Part shown: positions 27,018-38,481 of the stretch, one piece after another
Numbering within the stretch: position 1 is the first letter of the stretch
Layout of the letters: every line of letters begins with the position of its first letter
Source of the DNA: Polynucleobacter asymbioticus QLW-P1DMWA-1
GTDB taxonomy: Bacteria; Pseudomonadota; Gammaproteobacteria; Burkholderiales; Burkholderiaceae
NCBI RefSeq assembly: GCF_000016345.1
Contig: NC_009379.1
Coordinates: forward strand, 806,001 to 870,000
Length of the DNA stretch: 64,000 nucleotides
Direction: 5' to 3'
Made by a program: the position numbers and the translations under genes
The notes under the pieces: model-generated
What the model saw: the letters and a program-made list of their open reading frames with translations, nothing else
Database searches by the model: none
Told to the model about the DNA's origin: nothing

Positions 27018-29873
27018 ATGATGCAGGATCAAAGAGATAATTCCTATCTCTTCGGCGGAAACGCCCCCTACGTAGAGGAACTCTACGAATCTTACTTGCA
27101 CGATCCAGCTTCGGTTGCTGATCATTGGCGAGATTATTTTGATAACGTAAAACAGGTTCCAGCAGTTGACGGCTCGTCTCGCAATGACGTCGCCCACGGA
27201 CCTATTGTTGCTTCATTTGCTGAGCGCGCTAAGCAGGGCCCCATCAGAACGATTTCTGATTCGGCTGACTCAGAGATGGGCCGCAAACGCGTTGCTGTTC
27301 AGCAGTTAATTGCCGCGTATCGTAACGTCGGTAATCGCTGGGCAAACTTAGATCCATTGAAGCGGACGGAGCGCCAGGACATTCCTGAGTTAGATCCCGC
27401 CTTCTATGGCTTTACTGATGGCGATATGGATATCGTCTTCAACACTAGCAATACATTCTTTGGCAAAAACGAAATGTCTTTGCGTGACTTGCTGCAAGCA
27501 TTGCGCGAAACATACTGCGGCACGATCGGTGTCGAGTTTATGTTTATTGCTGACCAGAAGATTAAAAAGTGGTGGCAAGAAAAATTAGAGTCTATTCGCT
27601 CCACGCCACAATTTAATGTGGATGAGAAGCGCCAGATTCTTGACCGAGTCACGGCAGCAGAGGGCCTAGAGCGCTATCTCCAGGCAAAGTATGTTGGTCA
27701 AAAGCGATTCTCTTTAGAGGGTGGCGAAAGCTTTATTGCCTGTATGGATGAATTAATTCGTGATGCGGGTAATAAGGGCGTACAAGAAATTGTGATTGGT
27801 ATGGCTCACCGCGGTCGTTTGAACGTATTGATCAATACTTTAGGAAAAATGCCTAAAGATTTATTTGCTGAGTTCGAGCACAAAGGTCCTGAAACATTGC
27901 CCGCTGGCGACGTTAAATATCACCAAGGTTTCTCAAGCGATATCTCTACCCCAGGCGGCCCGGTCCATTTGTCTTTGGCATTTAACCCTTCTCATTTAGA
28001 AATTGTGAACCCAGTAGTTGAGGGTTCTGCACGTGCTCGTATGGAGCGTCGTGGTGATATGTTGGGTATGCAAGTAATGCCAGTCTTGGTTCACGGTGAT
28101 GCTGCTATTGCAGGCCAAGGCGTGATGCAGGAAACATTGGCGATGTCGGAAGTTCGTGGTTATTCCACGGGTGGCACGATGCATATTGTGATCAACAATC
28201 AAATTGGTTTTACTACTTCTGACCCACGCGATTTGCGTTCTAGCTTGTATTGCACAGACATCATGAAAATTGTTGATGCTCCTGTACTGCATGTGAACGG
28301 AGATGATCCTGAGGCGGTTGTATTGGCTACCAAATTAGCGCTTGAATTCCGCATGAAGTTTCATAAGGATGTTGCAGTTGACATCATTTGCTTCCGTAAG
28401 CTTGGTCATAACGAGCAAGATACGCCTGCAATGACTCAGCCATTGATGTACAAAATCATTGCCGCCCACCCTGGTACACGTAAGGTGTATGCAGACAAAC
28501 TGGAAACTCAAGGTGTATTACCTGCCGGTACTGGTGATTTGATGGTTAAAGAGTACCGCGCAGCAATGGACGAGGGTAAGCAAACTTCAGATCCAGTATT
28601 AAGCAATTTCAAAGGCAAGTTTGCAGTAGATTGGTCTCCATTTTTGAATAAGAAGTGGACTGATGAAGCTGATACCGCCATTCCATTAACAGAATGGAAG
28701 CGTTTGGCTGAGAAGATTTCAACCATTCCAGATGACTTTAAAGCACACCCATTGGTCGCAAAGGTCTATAACGACCGCGCAGCAATGGGTCGTGGTGACG
28801 TGAACATCGATTGGGGTATGGGTGAGCATATGGCTTTCGCATCATTGGTTGCGAGTGGCTATCCAGTGCGTTTATCTGGCGAAGACAGTGGACGCGGTAC
28901 ATTTACTCACCGTCACGCAGTTTTGCATGAGCAAAATCGTGAGAAGTGGGATACCGGTACTTACATAGCACTGCAACATGTCACTAAAGATCAAGCACCA
29001 TTTGTGGTGATTGACTCAATCCTCTCGGAAGAGGCTGTTCTGGGTTTTGAATACGGCTATGCCGCTGCAGAACCGAATACCCTCACTATTTGGGAGGCAC
29101 AGTTTGGCGACTTTGCTAACGGTGCTCAAGTAGTTATTGACCAATTTATCGCCTCTGGTGAAGTGAAGTGGGGTCGTGCAAACGGTCTAGTCATGATGTT
29201 ACCGCATGGTTATGAAGGTCAGGGCCCAGAGCATTCCTCTGCACGTCTTGAGCGTTTCATGCAGTTGTGCGCTGACACCAATATGCAGGTGATTCAACCA
29301 ACAACTGCAGCACAGATTTTCCACGTGTTGCGTCGTCAAATGATTCGCCAGTTCCGTAAGCCACTGATCTTGATGACTCCAAAATCATTGCTCCGCAATA
29401 AAGAGGCCGCATCACCTTTATCAGAATTTACTAAAGGTGGCTTCCAAACGATATTGGGTGAGCGTGATACTGAATTAGATGCCAAGAAAGTCACTCGTTT
29501 AATTATGTGTTCAGGCAAGGTCTATTACGACCTAGTTAAACAACGCACCGAGAAGAAGATTGAAGATGCTGCGATTATTCGCTTAGAGCAACTCTATCCT
29601 TTCCCGCATAAAGCATTGACTGCTGAGTTGAAGAAATATCCAAAACTGGAAGAGATAGTGTGGTGTCAAGACGAGCCGCAAAACCAGGGTGCTTGGTTCT
29701 TCGTGCAGCACAACATCTTGGAAAACATGTCTGATGGTATGAAGCTGGGCTATGCAGGCCGTCCCGCATCAGCATCTCCAGCTTGTGGTTACGCTCATCT
29801 CCACCAAGAACAGCAGAAGTCTCTATTGAATGCGGCATTTGCCAAGCTCAAAGGTTACGTGATCACGAAATAA
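27018..29873 (+). CDS. sucA: 2-oxoglutarate dehydrogenase E1 component
   Basis: Thiamine-diphosphate-dependent E1 (about 951 residues), which decarboxylates 2-oxoglutarate in the TCA cycle and transfers succinyl to the lipoyl E2. N-terminal [20 protein letters not shown]-type residues, [13 protein letters not shown] near residue 260, and the C-terminal [27 protein letters not shown] region (read as [17 protein letters not shown]) are typical. The ATG at 27018 is preferred because AAAGGTGAG lies 4-12 bp upstream; an ATG directly after it is also possible. First gene of sucA-odhB-lpdA. Confidence 0.97.
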   Translation: [951 protein letters not shown]

Positions 29874-29923
29874 TCGTCTTCATAACTCAACATACACACA
29901 TACATTTATAAATAGGATTAATC

Positions 29924-31099
29924 ATGGCTATTTTCGAAGTTAAAGTTCCCCAACTCTCTGAGTCAGTTGCTGAAGCAACTTTGTTGCAATGGAAAAAGAA
30001 GGTTGGCGACGCCGTTGGTCAAGATGAGATCTTGATTGAAATTGAAACTGATAAAGTGGTTCTCGAAGTACCAGCTCCTTCTGCTGGTGTTCTCACTGAA
30101 ATCCTTGTGGGTGACGGTGGCACTGTTGTTGCTGAACAGTTGATCGGTAAGATTGATAGCACTGCTGTTGCCGCTGCCGCTCCTGCCGCAATACCTGCTA
30201 AAGCTGCTGCTCCTGCTGCTAAAGCTGGTGCAGCCGCGGCTCCTTCAGCTGCAAAAATTCTTGCAGAGAAAAATATCGACGCTGGTCAAGTTGCAGGCTC
30301 TGGACGTGATGGTCGCATCACTAAAGGTGATGCTTTAAATGCTTCTGCAAGCAGCACAAAGTCTGCGACACTGCCAAGCGCACCAATTCCAACTGGCGAT
30401 CGCCCAGAAGAGCGCGTTCCAATGAGCCGCTTGCGCGCACGTATTGCTGAGCGTTTGCTTGAGTCACAAGCTAACAACGCTATTTTGACTACATTCAATG
30501 AAGTCAATATGGGCCCAGTTATTGCCTTACGTAACAAATACAAAGATCAGTTTGAAAAGACTCATGGCGTGAAGTTAGGCTTTATGTCTTTCTTCGTTAA
30601 AGCAGCCACACACGCTTTGAAGAAATATCCACTTTTGAATGCGTCTGTAGATGGTAATGACATTGTTTACCACGGTTACTTTGATATTGGTATCGCCGTT
30701 AGCTCACCACGCGGCTTGGTAGTTCCAATCTTGCGCGATGTTGACCAAATGAATTTGGCTGATATTGAGAAGAAGATTGCTGAGTTCGGTACGAAAGCTC
30801 GCGAAGGTAAGCTGTCAATTGAAGAGTTAACTGGCGGCACATTCTCCATCTCTAACGGTGGCGTATTTGGCTCCATGCTGTCCACACCAATTATTAATCC
30901 TCCGCAATCAGCGATCTTGGGCATCCATGCCACTAAAGATCGTGCAGTAGTTGAAAACGGTCAAGTAGTTGTTCGCCCAATTAACTATTTAGCTCTGTCA
31001 TATGATCACCGCATCATTGATGGCCGCGAAGCTGTGCTTGGTTTAGTTGCTATGAAGGATGCCTTAGAAGATCCTTCACGTCTCCTCCTTGATTTGTAA
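29924..31099 (+). CDS. odhB: 2-oxoglutarate dehydrogenase E2, dihydrolipoyl succinyltransferase
   Basis: E2 core enzyme of 391 residues: one lipoyl domain with the lipoylated lysine in [12 protein letters not shown] near residue 44, an Ala/Pro-rich flexible linker (about 85-110), a peripheral subunit-binding domain ([20 protein letters not shown]) and the catalytic domain ending with [11 protein letters not shown], which carries the catalytic histidine. AGGATTAATC precedes the ATG. Between sucA and lpdA, as expected. Confidence 0.97.
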   Translation: MAIFEVKVPQLSESVAEATLLQWKKKVGDAVGQDEILIEIETDKVVLEVPAPSAGVLTEILVGDGGTVVAEQLIGKIDSTAVAAAAPAAIPAKAAAPAAKAGAAAAPSAAKILAEKNIDAGQVAGSGRDGRITKGDALNASASSTKSATLPSAPIPTGDRPEERVPMSRLRARIAERLLESQANNAILTTFNEVNMGPVIALRNKYKDQFEKTHGVKLGFMSFFVKAATHALKKYPLLNASVDGNDIVYHGYFDIGIAVSSPRGLVVPILRDVDQMNLADIEKKIAEFGTKAREGKLSIEELTGGTFSISNGGVFGSMLSTPIINPPQSAILGIHATKDRAVVENGQVVVRPINYLALSYDHRIIDGREAVLGLVAMKDALEDPSRLLLDL

Positions 31100-31111
31100 A
31101 AAGGGAAGATC

Positions 31112-32548
31112 ATGAGCCAAGCTTTTGATGTAGTTGTAATTGGTGGTGGCCCCGGTGGCTACATCGCCGCCATTCGTGCAGCGCAACTCGGTTTCAAAGT
31201 TGCCTGTGCTGAATCTAGCTCTTTTGATGATCCTAAGGGTGAGGTACGTTTGGGCGGTACTTGTTTAAACGTAGGCTGTATACCTTCTAAGGCATTGTTG
31301 GCATCTTCTGAAGAATTCGAGAAGATTAGTCATCATGCTACCGATCATGGAATCAAAGTAGGTGCTGTAAGTATCGACTCCAAAAAGATGATTGCCCGTA
31401 AGGATGACATCGTCACCAAAATGACGGGTGGGATTCAATATTTGTTCCGTAAGAACAAGATCACTTTGTTAAAAGGTCACGCCTCATTTGAAGGTAAGGG
31501 CGCTGATGGTTATCAAATCAAGATTGATGGCAAAGATACAGAAACCGTTACGGCAAAGAATGTCATTATTGCGACTGGCTCTAAAGCACGTCACCTCCCC
31601 GGTATTACTGTTGACAATGTATTGATCTGCGATAACGAAGGTGCACTCAAATTTGATTCTGCTCCTAAGAAGTTAGGTGTAATTGGTGCTGGCGTGATTG
31701 GTCTGGAGTTAGGTTCTGTATGGCGCCGTCTCGGTGCTGAAGTGACTGTGCTTGAAGCAATGCCTTCATTTTTAGGCGCTTGCGATATCAGCATTGCAAA
31801 AGAAGCACAAAAGCTGTTTGCTAAGCAGGGTTTGAGTATTCATACTGGCGTCAAAATCGGTGATGTAAAAGCGGACAAGAAGGGTGTAGTTGTCAATTAC
31901 ACCGATAGCTCTGGAAAAGCTGCCAAACTCGAGTGTGAACGCTTAATCGTATCTGTTGGTCGTGTTCCAAATACAGATAAATTGGGTTTAGATAAGATTG
32001 GCCTCAAAGTGGATGAGCGTGGCTTTATCCCGATTGATGACCATACTTGTGCAACTGCTGCGCCTGGTGTTTATGCCGTTGGTGACGTAGTGCGTGGCCC
32101 TATGTTGGCGCATAAAGCAGAAGATGAAGGCGTCTTGGTTGCTGAAGTGATTGCCGGTCAAAAACCACACATCGATTACAACTGCATTCCTTGGGTTATT
32201 TACACAGATCCTGAAATTGCATGGGTTGGCAAAACCGAACAAGCACTCAAAGAAGCCGGCATTGCTTATAAAGCAGGTCAATTCCCATTCGCGGCTAATG
32301 GCCGCGCATTGGGCATGGGTCGTGCTGATGGTTTCATCAAGGTTTTGGCGGATGCCAAGACTGATGAGATTCTCGGTGTTCATATCATTGGGGCAAATGC
32401 TTCAGATTTAATTGCTGAAGCAGCAGTTGCGATGGAATTTAAAGCGGCAGCAGAAGATATTGCTCGTATCTGTCATGCACATCCAAGTTTGTCAGAGGTG
32501 ATGCGTGAAGCAGCATTGGCGACAGATTCACGTGCATTAAATATGTAA
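31112..32548 (+). CDS. lpdA: Dihydrolipoyl dehydrogenase (E3)
   Basis: FAD-dependent disulfide oxidoreductase of 478 residues that reoxidises the lipoyl group of E2 with NAD+. It shows the FAD motif [20 protein letters not shown], redox-active cysteines in [16 protein letters not shown], the NAD-binding [16 protein letters not shown] region and the C-terminal catalytic HAHPSLSE. Spacing to odhB is 12 bp, with AAGGGAAGATC as ribosome site. Confidence 0.97.
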   Translation: MSQAFDVVVIGGGPGGYIAAIRAAQLGFKVACAESSSFDDPKGEVRLGGTCLNVGCIPSKALLASSEEFEKISHHATDHGIKVGAVSIDSKKMIARKDDIVTKMTGGIQYLFRKNKITLLKGHASFEGKGADGYQIKIDGKDTETVTAKNVIIATGSKARHLPGITVDNVLICDNEGALKFDSAPKKLGVIGAGVIGLELGSVWRRLGAEVTVLEAMPSFLGACDISIAKEAQKLFAKQGLSIHTGVKIGDVKADKKGVVVNYTDSSGKAAKLECERLIVSVGRVPNTDKLGLDKIGLKVDERGFIPIDDHTCATAAPGVYAVGDVVRGPMLAHKAEDEGVLVAEVIAGQKPHIDYNCIPWVIYTDPEIAWVGKTEQALKEAGIAYKAGQFPFAANGRALGMGRADGFIKVLADAKTDEILGVHIIGANASDLIAEAAVAMEFKAAAEDIARICHAHPSLSEVMREAALATDSRALNM

Positions 32549-33652
32549 TTGAAAACCATTGAGTTTTACCAACAAGAGTTAAAAGCGCGCGGGTATCAAA
32601 GTGATCCCGCGCAGCTTCGTGCTGTAGAGCGTTTACAGCAGTGCGAAGACGAATGGATCGCTTACAAAGAAATCCGCAGCAATACCCTAAAGAAAAAGAT
32701 TTTTAAACCAACGCTTCCCCGAGGGCTATATCTGTGGGGTGGTGTGGGACGTGGTAAATCTTTCTTAATGGACTGCTTTTATGCTGCTTCACCATTAGAA
32801 AAGAAAATCCGTATTCATTTCCATGAGTTCATGCGGGAAGTGCATCGTGAATTGCATGAGCTCTCAGGATTGGCGGATCCACTAGATGAGCTGGCAAAGC
32901 GGATATCCAATCGCTATCGCCTCATTTGTTTTGATGAATTTCATATTAACGATATTGCCGATGCAATGATTTTGTACCGTCTACTCAGTGCATTATTTGC
33001 TGATCGTGTGCAGTTTGTTATGACTTCCAATTACCGTCCTGACCAGCTCTATCCGAATGGCTTACATCGCGATAGGTTGTTACCAGCCATCAAGCTGCTT
33101 GAAGAAAAGCTTGATGTTTTGAATGTAGATGCGGGCAATGATTACCGCCGCGTGCAGATGGCTCAAGTAGAGGCTTATCTCACGCCTGTAAATGCGGAAA
33201 CTCAAGCAACGCTTGGTGTGATGTTTCAAACCTTGATTGGAAATCAAAATGAGGCGCGCAATCCAGTATTAAATATTGAGTCTCGTGAGTTGCGACCGCT
33301 CCACATGGCTGATGGTGTAGTTTGGTTTGACTTCAAAACACTGTGTTGTGGTCCACGCTCTCAAAATGACTACCTAGAGATAGCCAATCAATTTCATACG
33401 GTGATTTTGTCAGGCGTGCCTTATATGCCCCCAAGAATGACCAATGAAGCGCGTCGCTTTATTTGGCTCATCGACGTCTTATATGACCATAAAATCAAGC
33501 TCATCATCTCTGCTGAGGTTCCAGCCCCTGATTTGTATACCGAAGGTCAAATTACAGCGGAATTTTCCCGAACCGTGTCCCGCTTGATTGAAATGCAGTC
33601 TCGGGACTACCTTGATGCGCCTCGCCGGGTAATTGACACCAGCTTGACCTAA
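32549..33652 (+). CDS. zapE: Cell division protein ZapE (AFG1-like ATPase), TTG start
   Basis: AAA+ ATPase of 367 residues that in E. coli associates with FtsZ at the constricting septum. Walker A is GGVGRGKSFLMD near residue 64 and Walker B is LICFDEFHINDIAD. The only plausible start is the TTG at 32549, immediately after the lpdA stop and in the same frame, so no upstream start exists; initiation probably depends on translational coupling with lpdA. The operon link with sucA-odhB-lpdA is frequent in this bacterial group. Confidence 0.92.
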   Translation: MKTIEFYQQELKARGYQSDPAQLRAVERLQQCEDEWIAYKEIRSNTLKKKIFKPTLPRGLYLWGGVGRGKSFLMDCFYAASPLEKKIRIHFHEFMREVHRELHELSGLADPLDELAKRISNRYRLICFDEFHINDIADAMILYRLLSALFADRVQFVMTSNYRPDQLYPNGLHRDRLLPAIKLLEEKLDVLNVDAGNDYRRVQMAQVEAYLTPVNAETQATLGVMFQTLIGNQNEARNPVLNIESRELRPLHMADGVVWFDFKTLCCGPRSQNDYLEIANQFHTVILSGVPYMPPRMTNEARRFIWLIDVLYDHKIKLIISAEVPAPDLYTEGQITAEFSRTVSRLIEMQSRDYLDAPRRVIDTSLT

Positions 33653-33661
33653 AATAGGGTC

Positions 33662-34510
33662 ATGACCAGTATTTCCACTCTAAATGCCGATTTGCATTGC
33701 CATTCAGTCGTTTCTGATGGCACCTTAACGCCTGAAGCATTGGCTGAGCGCGCTAAAGCAAATGGCGTTAATTTATGGGCCCTAACTGATCACGATGAAT
33801 TGGGAGGCCAAGAACGCGCAATAGATGCTGCTAGCGCACTGAAGATTGATTATTTGTCTGGCGTAGAAATCTCCGTCACCTGGATGGGCCAAACCATTCA
33901 CATTGTTGGTTTAGGTATCGATGCAAAACATACTGGAATTATTGAAGGTTTACGCCGTACGCGTGAAGGGCGAGGAAATCGCGCTCAGTTAATGGCCGAA
34001 CAGTTGCAAAAGGTAGGCATCTCTGGTGCTTATGAAGGTGCATTACATTACGCCGGTAACCATGACTTAATTTCAAGAACACACTTTGCCCGTTTTTTGG
34101 TGGAGCAGGGTGTTTGCAAAGATACTGAACAAGTATTTAAAAATTATTTGGTTGAAGATAAGCCTGGATATGTTCCTCATCAGTGGGCCAGTCTAGATGA
34201 TGCAGTTGCCTGGATCAAAGCTGCTGGTGGTGTAGCTGTCATTGCCCATCCTGGACGTTATAAATTTACTGCCATGCAAATGGATGAGCTATACAAGCAT
34301 TTCAAAGATATTGGCGGCTTGGGGATAGAGGTTATTACGGGCAGTCATAGCCCTGATCAATATAAGACCTTTGGAAAAATTGCCCAGCAGTACGGTTTCT
34401 TGGCATCGCGCGGCTCAGACTTTCATGATCCTGCAGAGAGCCATATTGACTTGGGAGTTTTACCGCATTTGCCTGATCATTTGACGCCTATTTGGTCGGC
34501 CTTCCATTAA
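33662..34510 (+). CDS. PHP-domain phosphoesterase, RNase AM/YciV-like
   Basis: PHP-family metal-dependent phosphoesterase of 282 residues. Motif I is DLHCHSVVSDGTLTPEAL, motif II is LTDHDELGG, and later IAHPGRYK and SRGSDFHDP supply further metal ligands. The family includes the 5'-nucleotidase/RNase AM (YciV/TrpH) that trims RNA 5' ends and degrades pAp. It lies directly after zapE and 30 bp before trpS, consistent with the old TrpH naming, but its substrate is not shown here. Confidence 0.88.
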   Translation: MTSISTLNADLHCHSVVSDGTLTPEALAERAKANGVNLWALTDHDELGGQERAIDAASALKIDYLSGVEISVTWMGQTIHIVGLGIDAKHTGIIEGLRRTREGRGNRAQLMAEQLQKVGISGAYEGALHYAGNHDLISRTHFARFLVEQGVCKDTEQVFKNYLVEDKPGYVPHQWASLDDAVAWIKAAGGVAVIAHPGRYKFTAMQMDELYKHFKDIGGLGIEVITGSHSPDQYKTFGKIAQQYGFLASRGSDFHDPAESHIDLGVLPHLPDHLTPIWSAFH

Positions 34511-34540
34511 TTAAATTCATAACAACGATAAAGAAAAAAG

Positions 34541-35743
34541 ATGTTTGCTGAACGTGTTCTCTCTGGTATGCGGCCTACGGGCAATTTGCATCTTGGCCAT
34601 TACCATGGTGTATTAAAAAATTGGGTGCGTTTGCAGTCCGAATATCCTTGTTTCTTTTTTGTTGCTGATTGGCATGCACTCACAACCCATTACGAAACTC
34701 CGGATGTCATCGAGCAATCTGTGTGGGATATGGTCATTGACTGGTTGGCTACGGGCGTAGATCCTAATCAAGCTACTTTGTTTATCCAAAGTAAAGTTCC
34801 TGAGCATGCAGAATTATTTCTTTTGCTTTCGATGGGTACGCCATTGGGTTGGTTGGAGCGAGTTCCTACCTATAAAGATCAGATTGAAAAATTAAAAGAA
34901 AAAGATTTACAAACCTATGGCTTCTTGGGCTATCCCTTATTGCAAGCGGCGGATATTTTGATTTACCGCGCTCAATTTGTCCCGGTTGGGGAGGATCAGG
35001 TTCCCCACGTAGAAATGACGCGTGAAGTAGCGCGCCGATTTAATTATCTCTATGGTCGCGAGCCCGGCTTTGAAGAAAAGGCCTTGGAAGCGGTTAAAAA
35101 ATTGGGTAGCAAACGGGCTAAGATGTATTCAGAGTTGCGGGTTGCCTTTCAGGAGCGTGGTGATGATGAGGCTCTGGAGCAGGCCAAGGCATTACTACAG
35201 GAGGCGCAAAGCCTGTCGATGGCTGATCGCGAGCGATTGTTTGGCTTCTTAGAGGGCGCCCGAAAAATCATTCTTCCTGAGCCTCAAGCCTTATTAACCA
35301 CTGCATCACGAATGCCTGGTATTGATGGCCAAAAAATGTCTAAATCTTATGGAAATACGATTGGTATTCGAGAGCAGCCAGAAGATGTGATTAAAAAGAT
35401 TCGCACCATGCCTACAGACCCTGCCAGGGTTCGTAGAACAGATCCAGGAGATCCTGCGCGATGCCCGGTATGGCAACTGCATGCAGTCTATTCCAATGAA
35501 GAAACCAAGCAATGGGTGGATAAGAGTTGTAAATCCGCTGCTATTGGATGTCTTGAATGCAAGCAACCAGTGATTGATGCCATTTTGGCAGAACAACAAC
35601 CGATGTTTGAGCGTGCGCAAAAGTATTTAGATGACCCTAGTTTGCTGCGATCGATCATTGCAGATGGATGCGATAAGGCGCGTAAAGTAGCTCAAGAAAC
35701 AATGCGTGAGGTCCGTGAATCGATGGGCCTTGCCTATGATTAA
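34541..35743 (+). CDS. trpS: Tryptophanyl-tRNA synthetase
   Basis: Class I synthetase of 400 residues with the HIGH-like signature GNLHLGHYHG near residue 15 and KMSKSYGN near residue 267. It is longer than the compact E. coli enzyme because of an inserted helical segment after MTREVARRFNYLYG (about residues 175-235), as seen in other betaproteobacterial TrpS proteins. RBS AAGAAAAAAG is weak but close. Confidence 0.95.
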   Translation: MFAERVLSGMRPTGNLHLGHYHGVLKNWVRLQSEYPCFFFVADWHALTTHYETPDVIEQSVWDMVIDWLATGVDPNQATLFIQSKVPEHAELFLLLSMGTPLGWLERVPTYKDQIEKLKEKDLQTYGFLGYPLLQAADILIYRAQFVPVGEDQVPHVEMTREVARRFNYLYGREPGFEEKALEAVKKLGSKRAKMYSELRVAFQERGDDEALEQAKALLQEAQSLSMADRERLFGFLEGARKIILPEPQALLTTASRMPGIDGQKMSKSYGNTIGIREQPEDVIKKIRTMPTDPARVRRTDPGDPARCPVWQLHAVYSNEETKQWVDKSCKSAAIGCLECKQPVIDAILAEQQPMFERAQKYLDDPSLLRSIIADGCDKARKVAQETMREVRESMGLAYD

Positions 35744-35752
35744 GCTCGCCAC

Positions 35753-36316
35753 TTGATCGCACACCACGACTTCAATCAAAACGCTTCGCCTTGGGTGAAG
35801 CGTTTTGCATCTCTGGCTCCTAAAAATAGCCTGGTGCTCGATCTTGCATGTGGTGGAGGCCGGCACGCTCGATTATTTGCTGATTTAGGCTATCCCGTTT
35901 TAGCAGTCGATCAGGATGTTTCCCAGGTTTCGCAAACCAAGGAGGGCCGGATTATTTCTCAGGCAATGGATTTAGAGTCTGATGAATGGCCTTTACAGGG
36001 CAAGGTATTCGGTGCAATCGTGGTGACCAATTACCTCTTTAGGCCTCATTTGGATCGCCTGCCGGAAATGCTTGAGGAGGGCGGTATTTTGATCTATGAA
36101 ACCTTTGCCCAAGGGAATGCTCAATTTGGCAGGCCCTCTAACCCCAATTTCCTTCTAAAACCCGGGGAATTGCTCACTTTGGCGGCCCATCATGGCCTAA
36201 AAGTAGTGGCTTATGAGGATCTTTATGTGGATGACCCCAAACCAGCTATGGTTCAGCGCCTATGTGCCGTAAAAGGCGTTCTAAAAGAGCACATTCCGTT
36301 ACAATTTCAGGGTTAA
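35753..36316 (+). CDS. SAM-dependent methyltransferase, TehB-like
   Basis: Class I methyltransferase fold of 187 residues, with motif [21 protein letters not shown] and [13 protein letters not shown] motif II (LAVDQDVSQ). [21 protein letters not shown] is a conserved feature of a group of short proteins annotated only as class I methyltransferases. Start is a TTG at 35753, 10 bp after trpS. Substrate unknown. The end overlaps a longer possible reading of dapA but not its likely start. Confidence 0.82.
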   Translation: MIAHHDFNQNASPWVKRFASLAPKNSLVLDLACGGGRHARLFADLGYPVLAVDQDVSQVSQTKEGRIISQAMDLESDEWPLQGKVFGAIVVTNYLFRPHLDRLPEMLEEGGILIYETFAQGNAQFGRPSNPNFLLKPGELLTLAAHHGLKVVAYEDLYVDDPKPAMVQRLCAVKGVLKEHIPLQFQG

Positions 36317-36342
36317 GACAGCTAAAAATCGGTATACATTCG

Positions 36343-37266
36343 GTGACAAATAAAGCTCATTCCCAAGGTAGTAAGAAGACTATTCAAGGCAGCATGCCGG
36401 CTATTGTGACGCCGATGTTCGAGGACGGTAGTTTGGATTACCCAGGCTTACGAGCTTTGTTAGATTGGCATGTCAGCGAAGGTAGTGATGGCATTGTGAT
36501 TGTTGGAACTAGTGGTGAGTCGCCTACAGTTTCAGTAGAAGAACATTGCGAATTAATTCGAGTAACAGTTGAACAAATTGCTGGCCGCATTCCTGTTATT
36601 GCTGGTACCGGTGGTAACTCGACCCAAGAAGCGATTGAGCTCACTCACTTTGCTAAAAAGGTTGGGGCTGATGCAAGTTTGCAGGTGGTGCCTTACTACA
36701 ATAAGCCAACACAAGAGGGTATGTATGCCCACTTTAAAAAAATAGCAGAGTCTGTTGACCTTCCAGTCATTTTATATAACGTACCAGGGCGCACCGTAGC
36801 TGACATGGCTGGTGATACCGTAGTGCGACTAGCGGGTGTACCGGGCATCATTGGCATTAAAGATGCGACCGGTAGCTTAGAGCGCGGCACCTTATTGATT
36901 AATGACCTCAAGCGTGCAGGTCACCATGAGTTCTCTGTTTTCTCCGGCGATGATTTAACTGCGGCGATGTTGATGCTAATGGGCGGTCATGGCAATATCT
37001 CTGTGACTGCAAACGTGGCCCCGCGTTTAATGCATGAATTGTGTGTTGCTGCAATGTCAGATGATGTGAAAAGAACACGTGAAATTCAGTACCAACTAAT
37101 CGCAGTACATAAAGCAATGTTCATAGAGGCCAATCCAATTCCTGTGAAATGGGCGCTTCATGAAATGGGTAAGATTACCGCCGGCATCCGTTTGCCGTTA
37201 ACCCCTTTAAGCAGCTCTTTAAGAGAGCCTCTGAAGGCAGCATTAAAACAGGCAAACTTACTATGA
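36343..37266 (+). CDS. dapA: 4-hydroxy-tetrahydrodipicolinate synthase
   Basis: TIM-barrel aldolase of the lysine/diaminopimelate pathway, condensing pyruvate with aspartate semialdehyde. Key segments are [42 protein letters not shown] and the Schiff-base lysine in [11 protein letters not shown] choose the GTG at 36343 (307 residues) because it gives a normal DapA N terminus; the frame is open further upstream through the methyltransferase end. The last four bases overlap the bamC ATG. Confidence 0.94.
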   Translation: MTNKAHSQGSKKTIQGSMPAIVTPMFEDGSLDYPGLRALLDWHVSEGSDGIVIVGTSGESPTVSVEEHCELIRVTVEQIAGRIPVIAGTGGNSTQEAIELTHFAKKVGADASLQVVPYYNKPTQEGMYAHFKKIAESVDLPVILYNVPGRTVADMAGDTVVRLAGVPGIIGIKDATGSLERGTLLINDLKRAGHHEFSVFSGDDLTAAMLMLMGGHGNISVTANVAPRLMHELCVAAMSDDVKRTREIQYQLIAVHKAMFIEANPIPVKWALHEMGKITAGIRLPLTPLSSSLREPLKAALKQANLL

Positions 37267-38408
37267 CGAATTTGTTTTTATTCTCTCGCCGTCTTTTGGC
37301 GATATTCGCCTTATTCCTAGCGGTACTCGCTTTGACTTCTTGTAAGTCAGTAACCAACAGTGATACCGTAGACTATAAGAGTGCAGGCGCTGTTCGTGGG
37401 CCCAATCTATCCTACCCACCAGATTTGATTACTGCACAGGCCGATCGTCGTTATGTTGTTCAGGATGGCACTGCGACCATGTCTGAGTACAACGCAGCGC
37501 TTAAAAAGAATGTTCAGATGAGAAGTAATGTAATGACTGGTATCCCAGGAATGCGCATTGCTCGTGATGGAGACCGTCGTTGGTTAGTCGTTGATAAACC
37601 TGCTCCAGAGCTATATCCCCAGGTCAAAGATTTTTGGCAAGAAAACGGTTTCTTGTTAACCGTCGATTCCCCATCTACTGGAATCATGGAAACCGACTGG
37701 GCTGAAAATCGCGCAAAGATTCAACAGGATTGGTTGCGCTCGACCCTAAATAGCGTGCTTGATTCAATTGCTGATACTGGTGAGCGCGATAAATATAAAA
37801 CCCGTTTAGAAGTTGCTAAACCCAATGAGACCGAGATTTACATTACTCAAAAGGGCGCAATGGAGAAGTGCGTATCTGATACCACTGGCAATTGTTTATA
37901 CACAATCTGGACGCCACGTCCGAGTGACCCCGAGCTTGAGGCAGTATTTCTACAGCGTCTAATGGAGCGCTTGGGGATGACCCAAGAGCAAGCTAAGGCA
38001 ATGGTCGCAGCCCCAGTAGGTCCTAAAACACCAAAAGCCAAGTTTGTTCAGCAGGCTAATAATCAAGGCTATATTGAATTGAGCACAAGTTTTGACCGCT
38101 CATGGCGCGATGTAGGTTTGGCCTTAGATCGCTCGAACTTTACCGTGGAAGATCGTAATCGTTCTACCGGCGTGTATTACGTGCGTTATGTAAATGCAAA
38201 AGACGTGGGTGAATCAAAAGGATTCTTCTCTAACCTGTTTAGTAGCTCAGATAACGCTGCTTTGAAGGCGAAAAAATATCAGGTGCTAGTGAAGAGTACT
38301 GGCGAAAACTCTGCGAATGTTTACGTACAAGATGCAGATGGCAAGCCAGAAAACACTCCGGCAGGAATTCAGTTGCTGACTTTATTGAGTGATCAACTGA
38401 CTAAGTAA
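37263..38408 (+). CDS. bamC: Outer membrane assembly lipoprotein BamC
   Basis: Lipoprotein of the BAM complex, which inserts beta-barrel proteins into the outer membrane. The signal peptide ends in the lipobox LALTSC (lipidated cysteine about residue 27). It is followed by the unstructured BamC N-terminal segment with YPPDL and by two helix-grip domains. The 381-residue length is usual for betaproteobacteria. ATGA overlap with dapA gives the familiar dapA-bamC pair. Confidence 0.92.
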   Translation: MTNLFLFSRRLLAIFALFLAVLALTSCKSVTNSDTVDYKSAGAVRGPNLSYPPDLITAQADRRYVVQDGTATMSEYNAALKKNVQMRSNVMTGIPGMRIARDGDRRWLVVDKPAPELYPQVKDFWQENGFLLTVDSPSTGIMETDWAENRAKIQQDWLRSTLNSVLDSIADTGERDKYKTRLEVAKPNETEIYITQKGAMEKCVSDTTGNCLYTIWTPRPSDPELEAVFLQRLMERLGMTQEQAKAMVAAPVGPKTPKAKFVQQANNQGYIELSTSFDRSWRDVGLALDRSNFTVEDRNRSTGVYYVRYVNAKDVGESKGFFSNLFSSSDNAALKAKKYQVLVKSTGENSANVYVQDADGKPENTPAGIQLLTLLSDQLTK

Positions 38409-38438
38409 ACGCAGAAGCTCAGAAGAATTTGAGCAAAT

Positions 38439-38467
38439 AAAAAAGCCGCTTTTCAGCGGCTTTTTTT
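38439..38467. terminator. Rho-independent terminator after bamC
   Basis: AAAAAAGCCGCT pairs with AGCGGCTTTTTTT around TTTC. With A and T runs on both sides it can end bamC and the convergent small lipoprotein gene. Confidence 0.92.
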
Positions 38468-38481
38468 CTTCAAGAAGAAGA

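Noticed and set aside
30153..30338. Leu-rich frame inside odhB
   Set aside because: It is the shifted reading of the Ala/Pro linker of E2; repetitive GCT/CCT codons give spurious Leu runs.
36262..36342. N-terminal extension of dapA
   Set aside because: The residues upstream of the GTG at 36343 are basic, not conserved in DapA and overlap the methyltransferase coding end.
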